In this document: piece by piece, positions 35,366-44,211 of the stretch
Position numbering within the stretch: the first letter of the stretch is position 1
How the letters are laid out: every line of letters begins with the position of its first letter
Assembly: GCA_046957575.1 (NCBI GenBank)
Contig: JBKUOG010000006.1
Coordinates: 1 to 64,000, forward strand
DNA length: 64,000 bases
Direction of reading: 5' to 3'
DNA from: UMGS1370 sp046957575
Lineage (GTDB): Bacteria; Bacillota; Clostridia; Lachnospirales; Lachnospiraceae
The notes under the pieces: generated by a model
Databases searched by the model: none
What the model was told of the DNA's origin: nothing
What the model saw: only the letters and a program-made list of their open reading frames with translations
Program-made: the position numbers and the translations under genes

Positions 35366-35389
35366 ATAATTGACTCTAAAGTCAATTAT
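35366..35389. promoter_or_regulatory. Likely TetR operator
   Basis: ATAATTGACT-ctaa-AGTCAATTAT is a perfect 10-bp inverted repeat with a 4-bp spacer, 13 bp upstream of the tetR ATG, overlapping the end of the AGGAGG and lying just after an A/T-rich -10-like TATAAA. Size and symmetry suit a TetR dimer site. Confidence 0.7.
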
Positions 35390-35413
35390 TTTATAAAAAC
35401 TCACAGATTTACA

Positions 35414-35563
35414 GTAACCGTTCAGCCATGCGAAGATTCAGACAGGAAAAAGTGTTGAAAGCTTGTTTTCATAAGAATTTTTCTGTCTGAATCTTCATAA
35501 GGCAGACGCCAGACGCTTCTTGTCCGCCGCAGGCGGCAAGAAGATGCATGGCTGAACGGTTAC
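35414..35563 (-). mobile_element. Complete GTAAC palindromic MITE with 8-bp target duplication
   Basis: The 150-bp copy is inverted relative to the one at 16300. Terminal repeats are perfect (GTAACCGTTCAGCCATGC / GCATGGCTGAACGGTTAC) and both internal hairpins are present. Flanks read GATTTACA (35406-35413) and AATTTACA (35564-35571), 7 of 8 matching. It lies between the tetR operator and the promoter of the GGDEF/EAL operon. Confidence 0.87.
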
Positions 35564-35601
35564 AATTTACAGATAAACTGCCTAACTAAGGGCAAAACAA
35601 C

Positions 35602-35631
35602 TTGTCAATCTTTGCCAAAGTATGGTATGAT
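35602..35631 (+). promoter_or_regulatory. SigA-type promoter of the GGDEF/EAL-chemoreceptor operon
   Basis: TTGTCA (35602-35607), 18 nt, TATGAT (35626-35631). A TGCCAT/ATGGCA hairpin (35683-35699) lies just before the AAGGAGG. Confidence 0.55.
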
Positions 35632-35712
35632 GATGACATGTAGTCTTATCAATTTGCTGACTGCTGATAAAAAACCACACCTGCCATTTTCTATGGCAAA
35701 AAGGAGGTCTCT

Positions 35713-37854
35713 ATGAGTCAGGCTAATATCCTCCGCATAATCAATGATGCCAATGATGACAGCATCTATCTGGCGGATATTGACACATACAAACTTATCT
35801 ACCTCAATCCGGCAATTTGCAAGATCTTAGGAAAGGCGTCAGAAAATTACAGAGGACAGCCTTGTTATAAAGTTCTTCAGGGTCTTGATTCCCCCTGTTC
35901 CTTTTGTACTAACCGCCTGTTGACAGAATCTTCCTATTATACGTGGCAGCATAATAATGAAGCCCTTGGAAAAAGTTTTATCCTGCGGGATCGTCTGGTT
36001 CGGTATCATGGCAGACTGGTCCGTATGGAAATCGCCACTGATATTACCGGCCACGAAAATGACAATCAAAAACTTCAGCAGCTTCAGGCAGTCGATGAGT
36101 CTTTAGTTCTTTGTATTGATACGCTAAAAAACAGCGATGATACGGAGTTAGCTATGAACAGTTTTCTCGCCCACATTGCTTCTTTTTATCAGGCTGACTG
36201 CGCACGTATCTATGAGATTGAACAGGATTCTGAAACTATCACCCTTACGTATCAGTGGATTCGCCCAGACAGCCATCTTTCCCACAGTTCATCAGCATTC
36301 CCCTTTTCCACACTTCAGCGTTGGCTAGGGCAATTTCGCAGAGACGGCTACATCCGCATTACTTCTTTGGAGAAAGAATTGGATCACGATTCTGCGGAAT
36401 ATAAGTTATTGACTTCTCTTGGCATACATAATCTGCTGGCTGTTCCTCTTCTCAATAAATCCGGCGCACCTATTGGCATAATCGGCGTAGATAATCCGCG
36501 TACTAATACAGACGCCCCCCGTCTCCTGCACTCTGTTTCCAATTTTGTAGTAAGCGGAATTGATAAAAGAAATATGCTGAATCTCCTGGATAAATTAAGC
36601 TATAACGATACCCTGACCGGTGTATACAACCGCTATCGCTATCTGGAAAAAGTACGGGAACTCCAAAAGACTCCGCCGCCCACTCTGGGAATTATCTACC
36701 TGGATATTGACGGTATGAAACAGGCCAACGATACCTATGGCCATTCTTTTGGCGATGCGTTGCTGATACGAACTGCCAACCTCCTGACTCAGGTTTCTTC
36801 TTATGATGTATACCGCGTAGGCGGAGATGAATTTGTGATTCTCTGCCCCGAAATCAGTCAGGAAAATTTTCAGTTCTTAACCGAACGCCTGCGTCAATCT
36901 GTAAAAGAGGAAATGGATTTGAGTATTTCCATTGGCACCAAATGGACCCAGGGAGCAACAGATGCCATGGAGCAGATTGTAGACGCAGATAAATTGATGA
37001 GTCTGGAAAAGCAGTCCTACTATAATTCTCTGCGGGCTGACAGAGAAGTCCATTATGTACAGATGAGAGAATCTCTTCTCAGCGAACTGAAAAAGGGCCT
37101 TTTTACTGTATTTTTGCAGCCGCAAATAAATCTGAAAGATAAATCCATTATCGGTGCAGAAGCGTTAATTCGTAAAAAGGGCACTGATGGAGAGCTGATT
37201 TCTCCTGCTATGTTTATTCCTTTTTACGAAAATGAAGGACTGATACAGCCAATTGACTTTTTTGTTTTAAAAACAGTATGCGAAGCCTTGTCAGGCTGGA
37301 GGAAGTCGGGAATACAGACATTTCCCATTTCGGTCAATTTTTCCCGCATCACAATGATGAGTGAAAATTTTACTGATGACATCTGTAATATCTGCAAGCA
37401 CTATGATATTCCTTACCAGATGATAGATATTGAAATGACAGAAAGCATTTCCAAAATGGATCTCCAGGTATTATCCTCCCTGGTAAAAAAACTGCGTACC
37501 ATTGGTTTTTCGGTTTCCCTGGATGATTTTGGGACCCGCTACTCCAATCTTTCTATCCTCACTGCCATTGATTTTGACCACATCAAGATTGATAAAAGTC
37601 TGGTGGATCACATTATGTCTAACAAAAAGGCGCACACCATTGTAGATTACACTATTCATCTGGGTAAAGCTCTGGATCAGCCCCGCACTATTGCTGAGGG
37701 AATCGAAACCAATGATCAGTTCAGCATTTTAAAGGACTTGGACTGTGATGTCGGACAGGGATTTTTCTTTTCAAAACCTATCCCCATATTCGAGTTTTAT
37801 CAGCGCTATTTACATCCGCTTACAGCGGTTAACCAAACGGAGGTACCTCAATGA
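35713..37854 (+). CDS. PAS-GAF-GGDEF-EAL c-di-GMP signalling protein
   Basis: The 713-residue cytoplasmic protein has a PAS-like domain (residues 5-110, with a Cys-rich CSFCTN), a GAF domain (about 125-290), a GGDEF diguanylate cyclase domain with intact GGDEF (near 378), and an EAL phosphodiesterase domain. The EAL part keeps GAEALIR, SVNFSR, EMTES, LDDFGT, KIDKSL, EGIET and GQGFFFSKP, so both activities look possible. No RxxD inhibitory site is seen before GGDEF. Its stop overlaps the start of a chemoreceptor gene by 4 nt (ATGA), linking c-di-GMP turnover to taxis. Confidence 0.93.
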   Translation: MSQANILRIINDANDDSIYLADIDTYKLIYLNPAICKILGKASENYRGQPCYKVLQGLDSPCSFCTNRLLTESSYYTWQHNNEALGKSFILRDRLVRYHGRLVRMEIATDITGHENDNQKLQQLQAVDESLVLCIDTLKNSDDTELAMNSFLAHIASFYQADCARIYEIEQDSETITLTYQWIRPDSHLSHSSSAFPFSTLQRWLGQFRRDGYIRITSLEKELDHDSAEYKLLTSLGIHNLLAVPLLNKSGAPIGIIGVDNPRTNTDAPRLLHSVSNFVVSGIDKRNMLNLLDKLSYNDTLTGVYNRYRYLEKVRELQKTPPPTLGIIYLDIDGMKQANDTYGHSFGDALLIRTANLLTQVSSYDVYRVGGDEFVILCPEISQENFQFLTERLRQSVKEEMDLSISIGTKWTQGATDAMEQIVDADKLMSLEKQSYYNSLRADREVHYVQMRESLLSELKKGLFTVFLQPQINLKDKSIIGAEALIRKKGTDGELISPAMFIPFYENEGLIQPIDFFVLKTVCEALSGWRKSGIQTFPISVNFSRITMMSENFTDDICNICKHYDIPYQMIDIEMTESISKMDLQVLSSLVKKLRTIGFSVSLDDFGTRYSNLSILTAIDFDHIKIDKSLVDHIMSNKKAHTIVDYTIHLGKALDQPRTIAEGIETNDQFSILKDLDCDVGQGFFFSKPIPIFEFYQRYLHPLTAVNQTEVPQ

Positions 37855-39827
37855 AAAGCATTAAAACTAAAATCCTGATTCCCATGATTCTAACAGTAGT
37901 TATTTCTCTGATTGCTGTCGGCGGGGCCGCATGTACATTTGGCTATCTGGGTACTACTGCGACTCTTGAAGCCAGTATGAAAAAAACTGCGGAAGTCGCG
38001 GCGGATCGAGTTTCCTACGAATTAAAGGCCTACAAAAATATCGCTACAGAAGCCGGCATGCTCTATCAGCTTTCTTCTCCGGCTATTCCGCTTGATACAA
38101 AAAAAGAATTGCTGCAGCAGAAAGCAGATACTTATGGCCTGCAGCGCTACAATCTGCTGGATGCCAACGGTGTCAGTATCATAGACGGCAACGATTATAG
38201 TGACCGGGACTATTTTAAAGCAGCCATCAATGGCACTACCTATGTTTCTGAACCTCTGGTTTCCGCCGTCACAGGCGAGATGACCATCATTATAGCTGCT
38301 CCGGTATGGCAGAACGGTCAAAGCGGCTCCAAGGTCACTGGCGTTGTATATTTTGTTCCCAAAGAAACATTCCTCAACGACATTGTAAGCAGCCTGACCA
38401 TCAGCCGGGGCGGGGCTGCCTATATGCTGGACGCCAATGGCACTACCATTGCGCACCGCAATATCGAAAATGTCCGCAATCAGGAAAATACCATCGCCAG
38501 CGCTCAAACCGATTCTTCTCTGTCTGGTCTTGCACAGATCGAATCCAGGATGATCTCCGGCGCTTCCGGCTTTGGACGGTATCGGTATGGCGGTGAAAAA
38601 AAGTTTACTGCTTTCGCACCGATTCCGGACACCAATGGATGGAGCATTTCCATTAACGCGCCTGTCAGCGATTTTACTCAGAGCACTATGTATGGAATCA
38701 TTATTGTTCTTATTTTATTGATTGTATCTGTTGTGATTGCAGTCCTCCTGTCTGTCCGACTGTCCAATAATATTGCCAACCCCATCAGGGCCTGCGCTGA
38801 ACGGCTCCGTCTGCTGGCACAGGGAGATTTAGATACTTCTGTTCCTGATTTTCATAGCGATGACGAAGTAGGGATTCTGGTTTCCTCTACCAGAACCATT
38901 GTAGATGCGCTGAAAGCCATCTTAAAAGATATCGACTATCTGTTGGAAGAAATGGGCAGCGGAAACTTTGTTGTAGATTCTCAGGTCTCTGATTTGTATA
39001 TTGGAAGCTTTGCTCCTCTGCTTTCCTCCATTCGGCAGATTAAACACAGACTCAGTAATGTCCTGTTGCAAATTAATGTAAGCGCTGACCAGATTGCTTC
39101 CGGCGCTTCCCAGGTATCGGACGGCGCTCAGGCTCTGGCGCAGGGGTCCACTGAGCAGGCAAGTTCTGTACAGGAACTGGCGGCAACCGTCCATGAGATT
39201 TCCAACAACTCTTCTGAAACAGCTTCTGTTGCAAGAAAATCTCAGCATCGTGCCCAGGAAGCAGGCAGCCATGTCGTCCGGAGCAATGAGATGATGGGGC
39301 AGATGACCGTTGCTATGGATGAAATCAGCGATTTTTCCAAGAAGATCGGCAATATTATTACCACCATTGAAGATATTGCATTCCAAACTAATATCCTGGC
39401 CCTCAACGCCGCTGTAGAGGCGGCCAGAGCAGGAAGCGCCGGGAAAGGATTTGCAGTCGTTGCAGATGAAGTCCGCAATCTGGCCTCCAAATCCGACCAG
39501 GCCGCCAAAGCCACAAAAGAATTAATTGAAAATTCCGTTGAATCTGTACAAAACGGCAGCAGTATTGTAGTAAATGTTACAAATGCGCTCCAGACAACTA
39601 CGGATCTTGCCGAGCTTGCAGTAAACGATATGGTCAATGTCGCTGCAAAAATCGAATCTGTGGTCGAGGCAATCGCTCAGATTACAGAGGGACTGGATCA
39701 GGTTTCTTCTGTTGTTCAGTCCAACTCTGCTACCAGCGAACAGTCCGCTGCTGCCAGTGAAGAGTTATCCTCTCAGGCACAAGTCCTGCGGAATCTGGTA
39801 AGTCAGTTCCAGCTGCCGCGCAATTAA
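37851..39827 (+). CDS. Methyl-accepting chemotaxis protein with Cache sensor
   Basis: The 658-residue receptor has membrane segments near 7-29 and 281-301 with a Cache-type extracellular domain between (SDRDYFKAAINGTTYVSEPL is characteristic), a HAMP domain, and the signalling tip DIAFQTNILALNAAVEAARAG. It is translationally coupled to the PAS-GAF-GGDEF-EAL gene and ends at a terminator. No CheR-binding tail is seen. Confidence 0.94.
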   Translation: MKSIKTKILIPMILTVVISLIAVGGAACTFGYLGTTATLEASMKKTAEVAADRVSYELKAYKNIATEAGMLYQLSSPAIPLDTKKELLQQKADTYGLQRYNLLDANGVSIIDGNDYSDRDYFKAAINGTTYVSEPLVSAVTGEMTIIIAAPVWQNGQSGSKVTGVVYFVPKETFLNDIVSSLTISRGGAAYMLDANGTTIAHRNIENVRNQENTIASAQTDSSLSGLAQIESRMISGASGFGRYRYGGEKKFTAFAPIPDTNGWSISINAPVSDFTQSTMYGIIIVLILLIVSVVIAVLLSVRLSNNIANPIRACAERLRLLAQGDLDTSVPDFHSDDEVGILVSSTRTIVDALKAILKDIDYLLEEMGSGNFVVDSQVSDLYIGSFAPLLSSIRQIKHRLSNVLLQINVSADQIASGASQVSDGAQALAQGSTEQASSVQELAATVHEISNNSSETASVARKSQHRAQEAGSHVVRSNEMMGQMTVAMDEISDFSKKIGNIITTIEDIAFQTNILALNAAVEAARAGSAGKGFAVVADEVRNLASKSDQAAKATKELIENSVESVQNGSSIVVNVTNALQTTTDLAELAVNDMVNVAAKIESVVEAIAQITEGLDQVSSVVQSNSATSEQSAAASEELSSQAQVLRNLVSQFQLPRN

Positions 39828-39844
39828 GCTGCAGGATATCAACA

Positions 39845-39881
39845 CTAAAAGGCGCCTGCTTAAAATGCAGGCGCCTTTTAG
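39845..39881. terminator. Bidirectional hairpin terminator
   Basis: A perfect 15-bp stem CTAAAAGGCGCCTGC / GCAGGCGCCTTTTAG with a 7-nt loop lies between the convergent chemoreceptor and PilZ genes. T-tracts are short (TTTTAG). Confidence 0.75.
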
Positions 39882-39896
39882 TTCAGGCTCTTATTT

Positions 39897-40532
39897 TCAC
39901 TCATCTATTTCCTGAGATTTATTATTCTTATTTCTTTTTTTCAATAATACTTTATATACATAACTTCGGATGGCCGCGTCCGCCCCATCTGTCAGATTCA
40001 AAAAGATGCATCCATATCCATATTTTCCATCCGGCTGCGAAGAAGCCCTTATTGCCATGGCTTCAAATTTTCTCTCCAATCTCTTAAATACATAACTGAA
40101 TGTTATCTTTTCATCCTTCTCCAAAGCCTGTCCTGTTGTTACAAAAAATCCGCCGGCACTTAAGTTTTCAATAACTCCAAAAAAGCTGCCATGTTTTTCT
40201 GATGAAAACATCATTTCTAGTTTTACCTTTGCTCTAACATCTTTCTGGCGCTGCACCACATTTTTTACCTCTAAAATGTCACAGTCCGCCGTCCAGGGTT
40301 CTACCATATTCGGGAATGCCGGATTTCTCCTGATTATAATCAGGCAGTATGCAATCACCAATCCTTTCTGCATATCATAGAAATCAACGCGGGTTTTAAA
40401 TTTGCAGTCTTTGAGATGATATGTATTAAAGAACAAGGAACATTTGTCTTTGATAAACTCTACTCTGGCCTCTGCCAGGCGCCCTCCATCCGGCGTATAC
40501 ACCAGACACCTGTCACAATCCTTCAGCATCAT
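39897..40532 (-). CDS. PilZ-domain c-di-GMP effector (YcgR/DgrA-like)
   Basis: The 211-residue protein has an N-terminal beta-rich domain of the YcgR_2 kind (1-95) and a C-terminal PilZ domain. The c-di-GMP site is visible as an arginine motif in QRQKDVRAKV (near 95-103) and ENLSAGGFFV (NxSxxG, near 122). In flagellated bacteria such proteins brake the motor or change secretion when c-di-GMP rises. It is the last gene of a six-gene operon with flagellar-export-like and wall-associated proteins, and ends at a terminator. The tail is strongly charged. Confidence 0.88.
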   Translation of the reverse strand: MMLKDCDRCLVYTPDGGRLAEARVEFIKDKCSLFFNTYHLKDCKFKTRVDFYDMQKGLVIAYCLIIIRRNPAFPNMVEPWTADCDILEVKNVVQRQKDVRAKVKLEMMFSSEKHGSFFGVIENLSAGGFFVTTGQALEKDEKITFSYVFKRLERKFEAMAIRASSQPDGKYGYGCIFLNLTDGADAAIRSYVYKVLLKKRNKNNKSQEIDE

Positions 40533-40553
40533 ACATTCATGTCTCCTCTTATG

Positions 40554-41315
40554 TTACAAAAATTCTCCTACTTGTCTGTCTGCATCCATCATCATCTGCA
40601 GACGCATAATCTGTATCAGGTTTGCAAAACTCTCCTGATCCATTGTCACTGTTCCAGAAGAGGCATCTGTACTGATTCCGCTCAGGAGCGCTGCATTATA
40701 GCCATAATTTCCTCCGCCTAATGCCGCCAGACCATAGTTGGCATTTTGACTGCCAGTCCCCATCATACCATAACTGCCTCCCAATCCGGTCATCACAGTC
40801 CGATTTGCCGAAAGAGCTTCCTCTCCCATGTACGACATAACTTTTTTCACATAATTTTGTGTCTCTTTATAAGGAGGAACTCCGCCGTATTTTTGAACTG
40901 CTCCCGGACCGGCATTATAAGCAGCAAGGGCCAGTTCTACATCGCCGAATCTGTCTAAATTCTCTTTTAGATATTTGGCGCCGCCCATAATGTTTTGTCT
41001 TGCATCAAAAGGATCAGAAACACCCAGACTTTTTGCCGTTCCCGGCATTAACTGCATCACTCCCATCGCTCCTGCATGGGAAACTGCCTGGGGATTAAAT
41101 CCAGACTCCTGCTTTGCTACTGCCTTTAAAAGGTTCTCCGGCACCTGATACCGGTTGGCTGCCTCTGCAAATATTGCATCCATCTGTTCTGGCACACCGC
41201 CTATTTTTTCTTTCATAACATTGCCAAAACCCGAAACTCCGCTGGAAACAGAACCTTTCACTCCCTGGCTCTGCAGCATAGCCTGCGCTTCTGACACTGA
41301 CGAAATCAAACTCAT
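40554..41315 (-). CDS. Lytic transglycosylase without signal peptide
   Basis: The 253-residue protein carries an SLT (soluble lytic transglycosylase) domain at about 45-165, with the catalytic Glu in AVAKQESGFNP, then GAMGVMQLMPGTA and LALAAYNAGPGAV. It cleaves peptidoglycan glycan strands. There is no Sec signal peptide or anchor: the N-terminus (MSLISSVSEAQAMLQSQG) is hydrophilic and resembles flagellar rod/hook-type export substrates. This, and its operon with FliK-like and FlhB-like proteins, suggests export through the flagellar apparatus to open the wall for the rod. The C-terminal 90 residues are Gly/Met/Asn-rich. Confidence 0.9.
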   Translation of the reverse strand: MSLISSVSEAQAMLQSQGVKGSVSSGVSGFGNVMKEKIGGVPEQMDAIFAEAANRYQVPENLLKAVAKQESGFNPQAVSHAGAMGVMQLMPGTAKSLGVSDPFDARQNIMGGAKYLKENLDRFGDVELALAAYNAGPGAVQKYGGVPPYKETQNYVKKVMSYMGEEALSANRTVMTGLGGSYGMMGTGSQNANYGLAALGGGNYGYNAALLSGISTDASSGTVTMDQESFANLIQIMRLQMMMDADRQVGEFL

Positions 41316-41339
41316 CTCTTCTATCTGCTCCTCTCTCTT

Positions 41340-42491
41340 TTATCCCTGGTGGGCAATGCCATCCGGCCCAATCGTCCATCCGTCTATATAAGAATTTACA
41401 ACCATACGGCCGTTGCTGTCTAAGAAATACCAGTTAGCACCATCATGGATCCATCCGGTTCTCATTCTGCCAGTAGAATCCATATAGTACCATGCGCCCG
41501 GCTCCGGCTGAATCCAGCCTGTTTTCATATCCCCGGAAGGTCCGAGGTAATACCAGTTTCCGTCTGCAAATGCCCAGCCAGTGCGCATAATGCCGTCCTC
41601 ATCCATGAGATACCACTTTCCTCCATGAGGCAGCCACCCTCTGACTCTCTTGCCCTTATCGTCAAAATAGAACCAGCTTCCGGCCACTTTTTCCCATGCA
41701 TTGCGGACTTTTTTCCCTCCTGGAAGCACGTAACTGTCCCCTTTCAAGGAACCTCCGTCATCTGATCCCCCTGCTTCTTCCTCCACATCTTCCCAGAAGA
41801 AATCCTGATCGGAAGACGTTACTTTATTCCCTTCTTTGAGGTATTTCCTCTCATCTGAATCGGTGGGAACCGCTTTTACTTCATAATAATAAATCTTACC
41901 AGTATCCTGCATATACTCAGACAGGTCAATACTGTTACTTTCTGCGTCCAGACGCTTTACCAGTTTGTCATCCCCATAAAGTTCCACTGTATACCCAGGA
42001 GCAAATTTTACCGGCTCCCATACTGCCTTGTGTTTTGCACTGCTGCTCCACCCGGCTTTTTTCGTATCGCCTAGCACCATGATTGGCGTATACTCTGCTT
42101 TTACCTGTAACATCCCGTCTCCTGCTGCCTTTGCAGATACAAATTCTGCTCCGCTCACTCTGCACTGAGACTTGTCCAGAGACACCGGGAAATATTTTCC
42201 CTCATTTGCTTTTATATTGATTTCCACCCGTACTGGTTTGCCCGGTTTCCACTTTTCGTAATCTGTGCCAAACTCATAATCCTGAATGGCGCAGTCTGAA
42301 CCGGACACTGTAATCTCCGGCACAGGAATTTCTTCCTGCTCTCCAAAACTGGCTTTAAACGTCACTGATACTTTTTCTATAACACTGGATTCTGCGCCAT
42401 AAACGGTCTGAACCCCAAAGTATCCATGATTTCCAAAGACCAGAACCGTCCCCAGACACAAAGCAGCGCCCAGTTTCTTCCACATTTTCAT
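41340..42491 (-). CDS. Secreted cell-wall-binding repeat protein
   Basis: The 383-residue protein has a Sec signal peptide (about 1-33), a beta-sandwich-like region (35-130), a fibronectin-III-like stretch (about 145-205), and a C-terminal array of about five GW/YY cell-wall-binding repeats of the choline-binding type (GSWFYFDDKGKRVRGWL, GKWYLMDEDGIMRTGW and so on). It is a paralogue of the next protein upstream: both share the order and the AEFVSAKAAGDG/GTFVSARRDGDD block. A GGAGGTG precedes the ATG. Its role is unknown beyond wall attachment; it is cotranscribed with the transglycosylase. Confidence 0.87.
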   Translation of the reverse strand: MKMWKKLGAALCLGTVLVFGNHGYFGVQTVYGAESSVIEKVSVTFKASFGEQEEIPVPEITVSGSDCAIQDYEFGTDYEKWKPGKPVRVEINIKANEGKYFPVSLDKSQCRVSGAEFVSAKAAGDGMLQVKAEYTPIMVLGDTKKAGWSSSAKHKAVWEPVKFAPGYTVELYGDDKLVKRLDAESNSIDLSEYMQDTGKIYYYEVKAVPTDSDERKYLKEGNKVTSSDQDFFWEDVEEEAGGSDDGGSLKGDSYVLPGGKKVRNAWEKVAGSWFYFDDKGKRVRGWLPHGGKWYLMDEDGIMRTGWAFADGNWYYLGPSGDMKTGWIQPEPGAWYYMDSTGRMRTGWIHDGANWYFLDSNGRMVVNSYIDGWTIGPDGIAHQG

Positions 42492-42524
42492 TGAACACCT
42501 CCGCTGTCTTTTGGCTGTATCTGC

Positions 42525-43913
42525 CTACCGCCATACTCCATCCTGATCTACGTAGAAACCATCCACTGTAGTGCTGCATGCCATGGCCTTAGAATCCGGA
42601 TAAAAATAATACCAGTTTCCGTCAATCTGGCACCAGCCATCCACAAGTTCTCCATTGGCATCTGCATAATAAGTCTGATTGTCCCGCTTAATCCATCCTG
42701 TAAACATAGCGCCCTGCAGACTGTTTTCCACTGTATTCAGGTAGTACCATTTATCATTTTGAAGCAGCCAGCCAGTATACATGGAACCGTCATTGTTAAA
42801 ATAGTAATAATAAGACCCAATCACTCTCCAGCCAGGACCAGCCATGACTCCGGCCGTCTCCCCATCGTCCTCACCAGTGGCAAAATAGTACCACTTGCCG
42901 TCAATAGAGGCCCAGCCCACTGCCATCTGTCCATTGGGATACAGGTAATAATAGTCTTCTCCCTGTTTCAGCCAGCCGGTCTGCATCACTCCGTCTCCAT
43001 TAAAGTAATACCACTGACCCTCAATGTACTCCCATCTGCTGCTGCACAGACTGCCGTCCGGATAGTAAAAACGCCATGTATCGCCGTCCTTGTTCCATCC
43101 CGGCTTTTTTGCTCCATGAACCACATTGCTGCCAGGTTTCTGCTGTCCTTTTCCATCTGATACATAGCGGTCTGTAATCTGGAGTTCTCCTGATTCAATC
43201 CAGTCGCTTCTGCCGCCGTACTTGGACTGAGAACTGTCTTTCGGAATCGTCCTCACCTTAAACATATAATTTCCAGCCTTGGTCATGTAGGGATAAAAAT
43301 TATACTGCAGCGAAGATGTGCCGGGAACTTTGTACACAGACTTTCCGTCTCTGTAAAGCTGCACTTCATAATAACCTGAAGTATTGTCTGGTTTCTCCCA
43401 TCTGGCTACTCCCAGATTGTCTTCATACCAAAATGCGTCCAGCGGTTCCTCATAATCCCCTTTTACCGGTTTTACCCGAAGAGTTACCACCAGGTCATCT
43501 CCATCTCTTCTGGCTGACACAAAGGTGCCGCCGCTGATGGATACAGAGGATTTTTTATAACTGGCTAAGAAATAATTTTCGCTGACGTCTTCCGGCTCCA
43601 GTGTCACTGACATCCTGGGTTCATCTCCAGTCTCCAACTCTCTGGTGCTGTCAACCCACTCAGCCTCGGTCACATGGTATCTGCTGTTAGAGACGCTTAC
43701 CTTCACACCGCGCTCTCCTGCGCTCCCGCTGCCAATCTCAATATCCGGAAGTTCAAACCCTGGTTCCAGTTTAGAATCTACTCTTACACTGACCGAACTG
43801 ATCGCCTTGGAGCCTGCAAAAACTGTCTGAGAAAGGCTAAGTCCCAGCACACCCGCCAGTATCAGTCCCCATAAGCGTCTGCCTGTTTTCTTATTCCTGC
43901 TCTCCTTCTCCAT
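42525..43913 (-). CDS. Secreted cell-wall-binding repeat protein (paralogue)
   Basis: The 462-residue product has a basic N-terminus and signal peptide (about 1-34), a beta-sandwich region with EPGFELPDIEIG, a fibronectin-III-like stretch, and six to seven C-terminal cell-wall-binding repeats (GQWYYFNGDGVMQTGWL and so on). The start at 43913 is chosen because AGGAGG lies 6 nt before it; a frame starting at 43952 lacks a site. The gene overlaps the end of the FlhB-like gene by 23 nt, so it belongs to the same operon. It probably arose by duplication with the 383-residue neighbour. Confidence 0.87.
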   Translation of the reverse strand: MEKESRNKKTGRRLWGLILAGVLGLSLSQTVFAGSKAISSVSVRVDSKLEPGFELPDIEIGSGSAGERGVKVSVSNSRYHVTEAEWVDSTRELETGDEPRMSVTLEPEDVSENYFLASYKKSSVSISGGTFVSARRDGDDLVVTLRVKPVKGDYEEPLDAFWYEDNLGVARWEKPDNTSGYYEVQLYRDGKSVYKVPGTSSLQYNFYPYMTKAGNYMFKVRTIPKDSSQSKYGGRSDWIESGELQITDRYVSDGKGQQKPGSNVVHGAKKPGWNKDGDTWRFYYPDGSLCSSRWEYIEGQWYYFNGDGVMQTGWLKQGEDYYYLYPNGQMAVGWASIDGKWYYFATGEDDGETAGVMAGPGWRVIGSYYYYFNNDGSMYTGWLLQNDKWYYLNTVENSLQGAMFTGWIKRDNQTYYADANGELVDGWCQIDGNWYYFYPDSKAMACSTTVDGFYVDQDGVWR

Positions 43914-44211
43914 CCTCTGCCTCCTTTTTTTCTTCTGTTTCTCCAGGGACAAAGCCTAAAAAGTACAGGTAAATCTCCACAACAGCCTGGTAAAGTTCCT
44001 GTGGGATTGATGCACCCAGCTTCACCTGATTGAGCAAGGTTGCCAGAGAATCATCCTCATAAATGGGAACACCCGCTTCCATGGCTGCCTCCGTAATCCT
44101 CTCCGCCATATATCCCATGCCTGATGCCACCACCACCGGAGCTCCATTTTTCTCCGGATCATACTTTAGCGCCACTGCTTTTTTCTTCATTAAATCATCA
44201 AATTCTGACAT
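43891..44211 (-). CDS. Soluble FlhB C-terminal-domain homologue (YlqH/FlhX type)
   Basis: The 106-residue protein matches the cytoplasmic C-terminal part of FlhB/EscU export-switch proteins (AVALKYDPEKNGAPVVVASG, then ERITEAAMEAGVPIYEDDSLA and IPQELYQAVVEIYLYFLG). It has no membrane domain, and its similarity begins exactly where the NPTH autocleavage site of FlhB would end, so it resembles a ready-made FlhB-CC fragment. Homologues (B. subtilis YlqH) can partly replace that fragment in substrate switching. It overlaps the FliK-like gene by 14 nt. The tail is acidic. A start at 44211 has AGGAG about 10 nt upstream. Confidence 0.9.
   Translation of the reverse strand: MSEFDDLMKKKAVALKYDPEKNGAPVVVASGMGYMAERITEAAMEAGVPIYEDDSLATLLNQVKLGASIPQELYQAVVEIYLYFLGFVPGETEEKKEAEDGEGEQE

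Noticed and set aside
35580..35712. c-di-GMP riboswitch before the GGDEF/EAL gene
   Set aside because: Only a SigA-type promoter and a small hairpin are seen; the GEMM core sequences are absent.
39845..39881. Possible CRISPR-like or dispersed repeat because of the perfect 15-bp arms
   Set aside because: It is single in the window and placed between convergent genes, which a bidirectional terminator explains.
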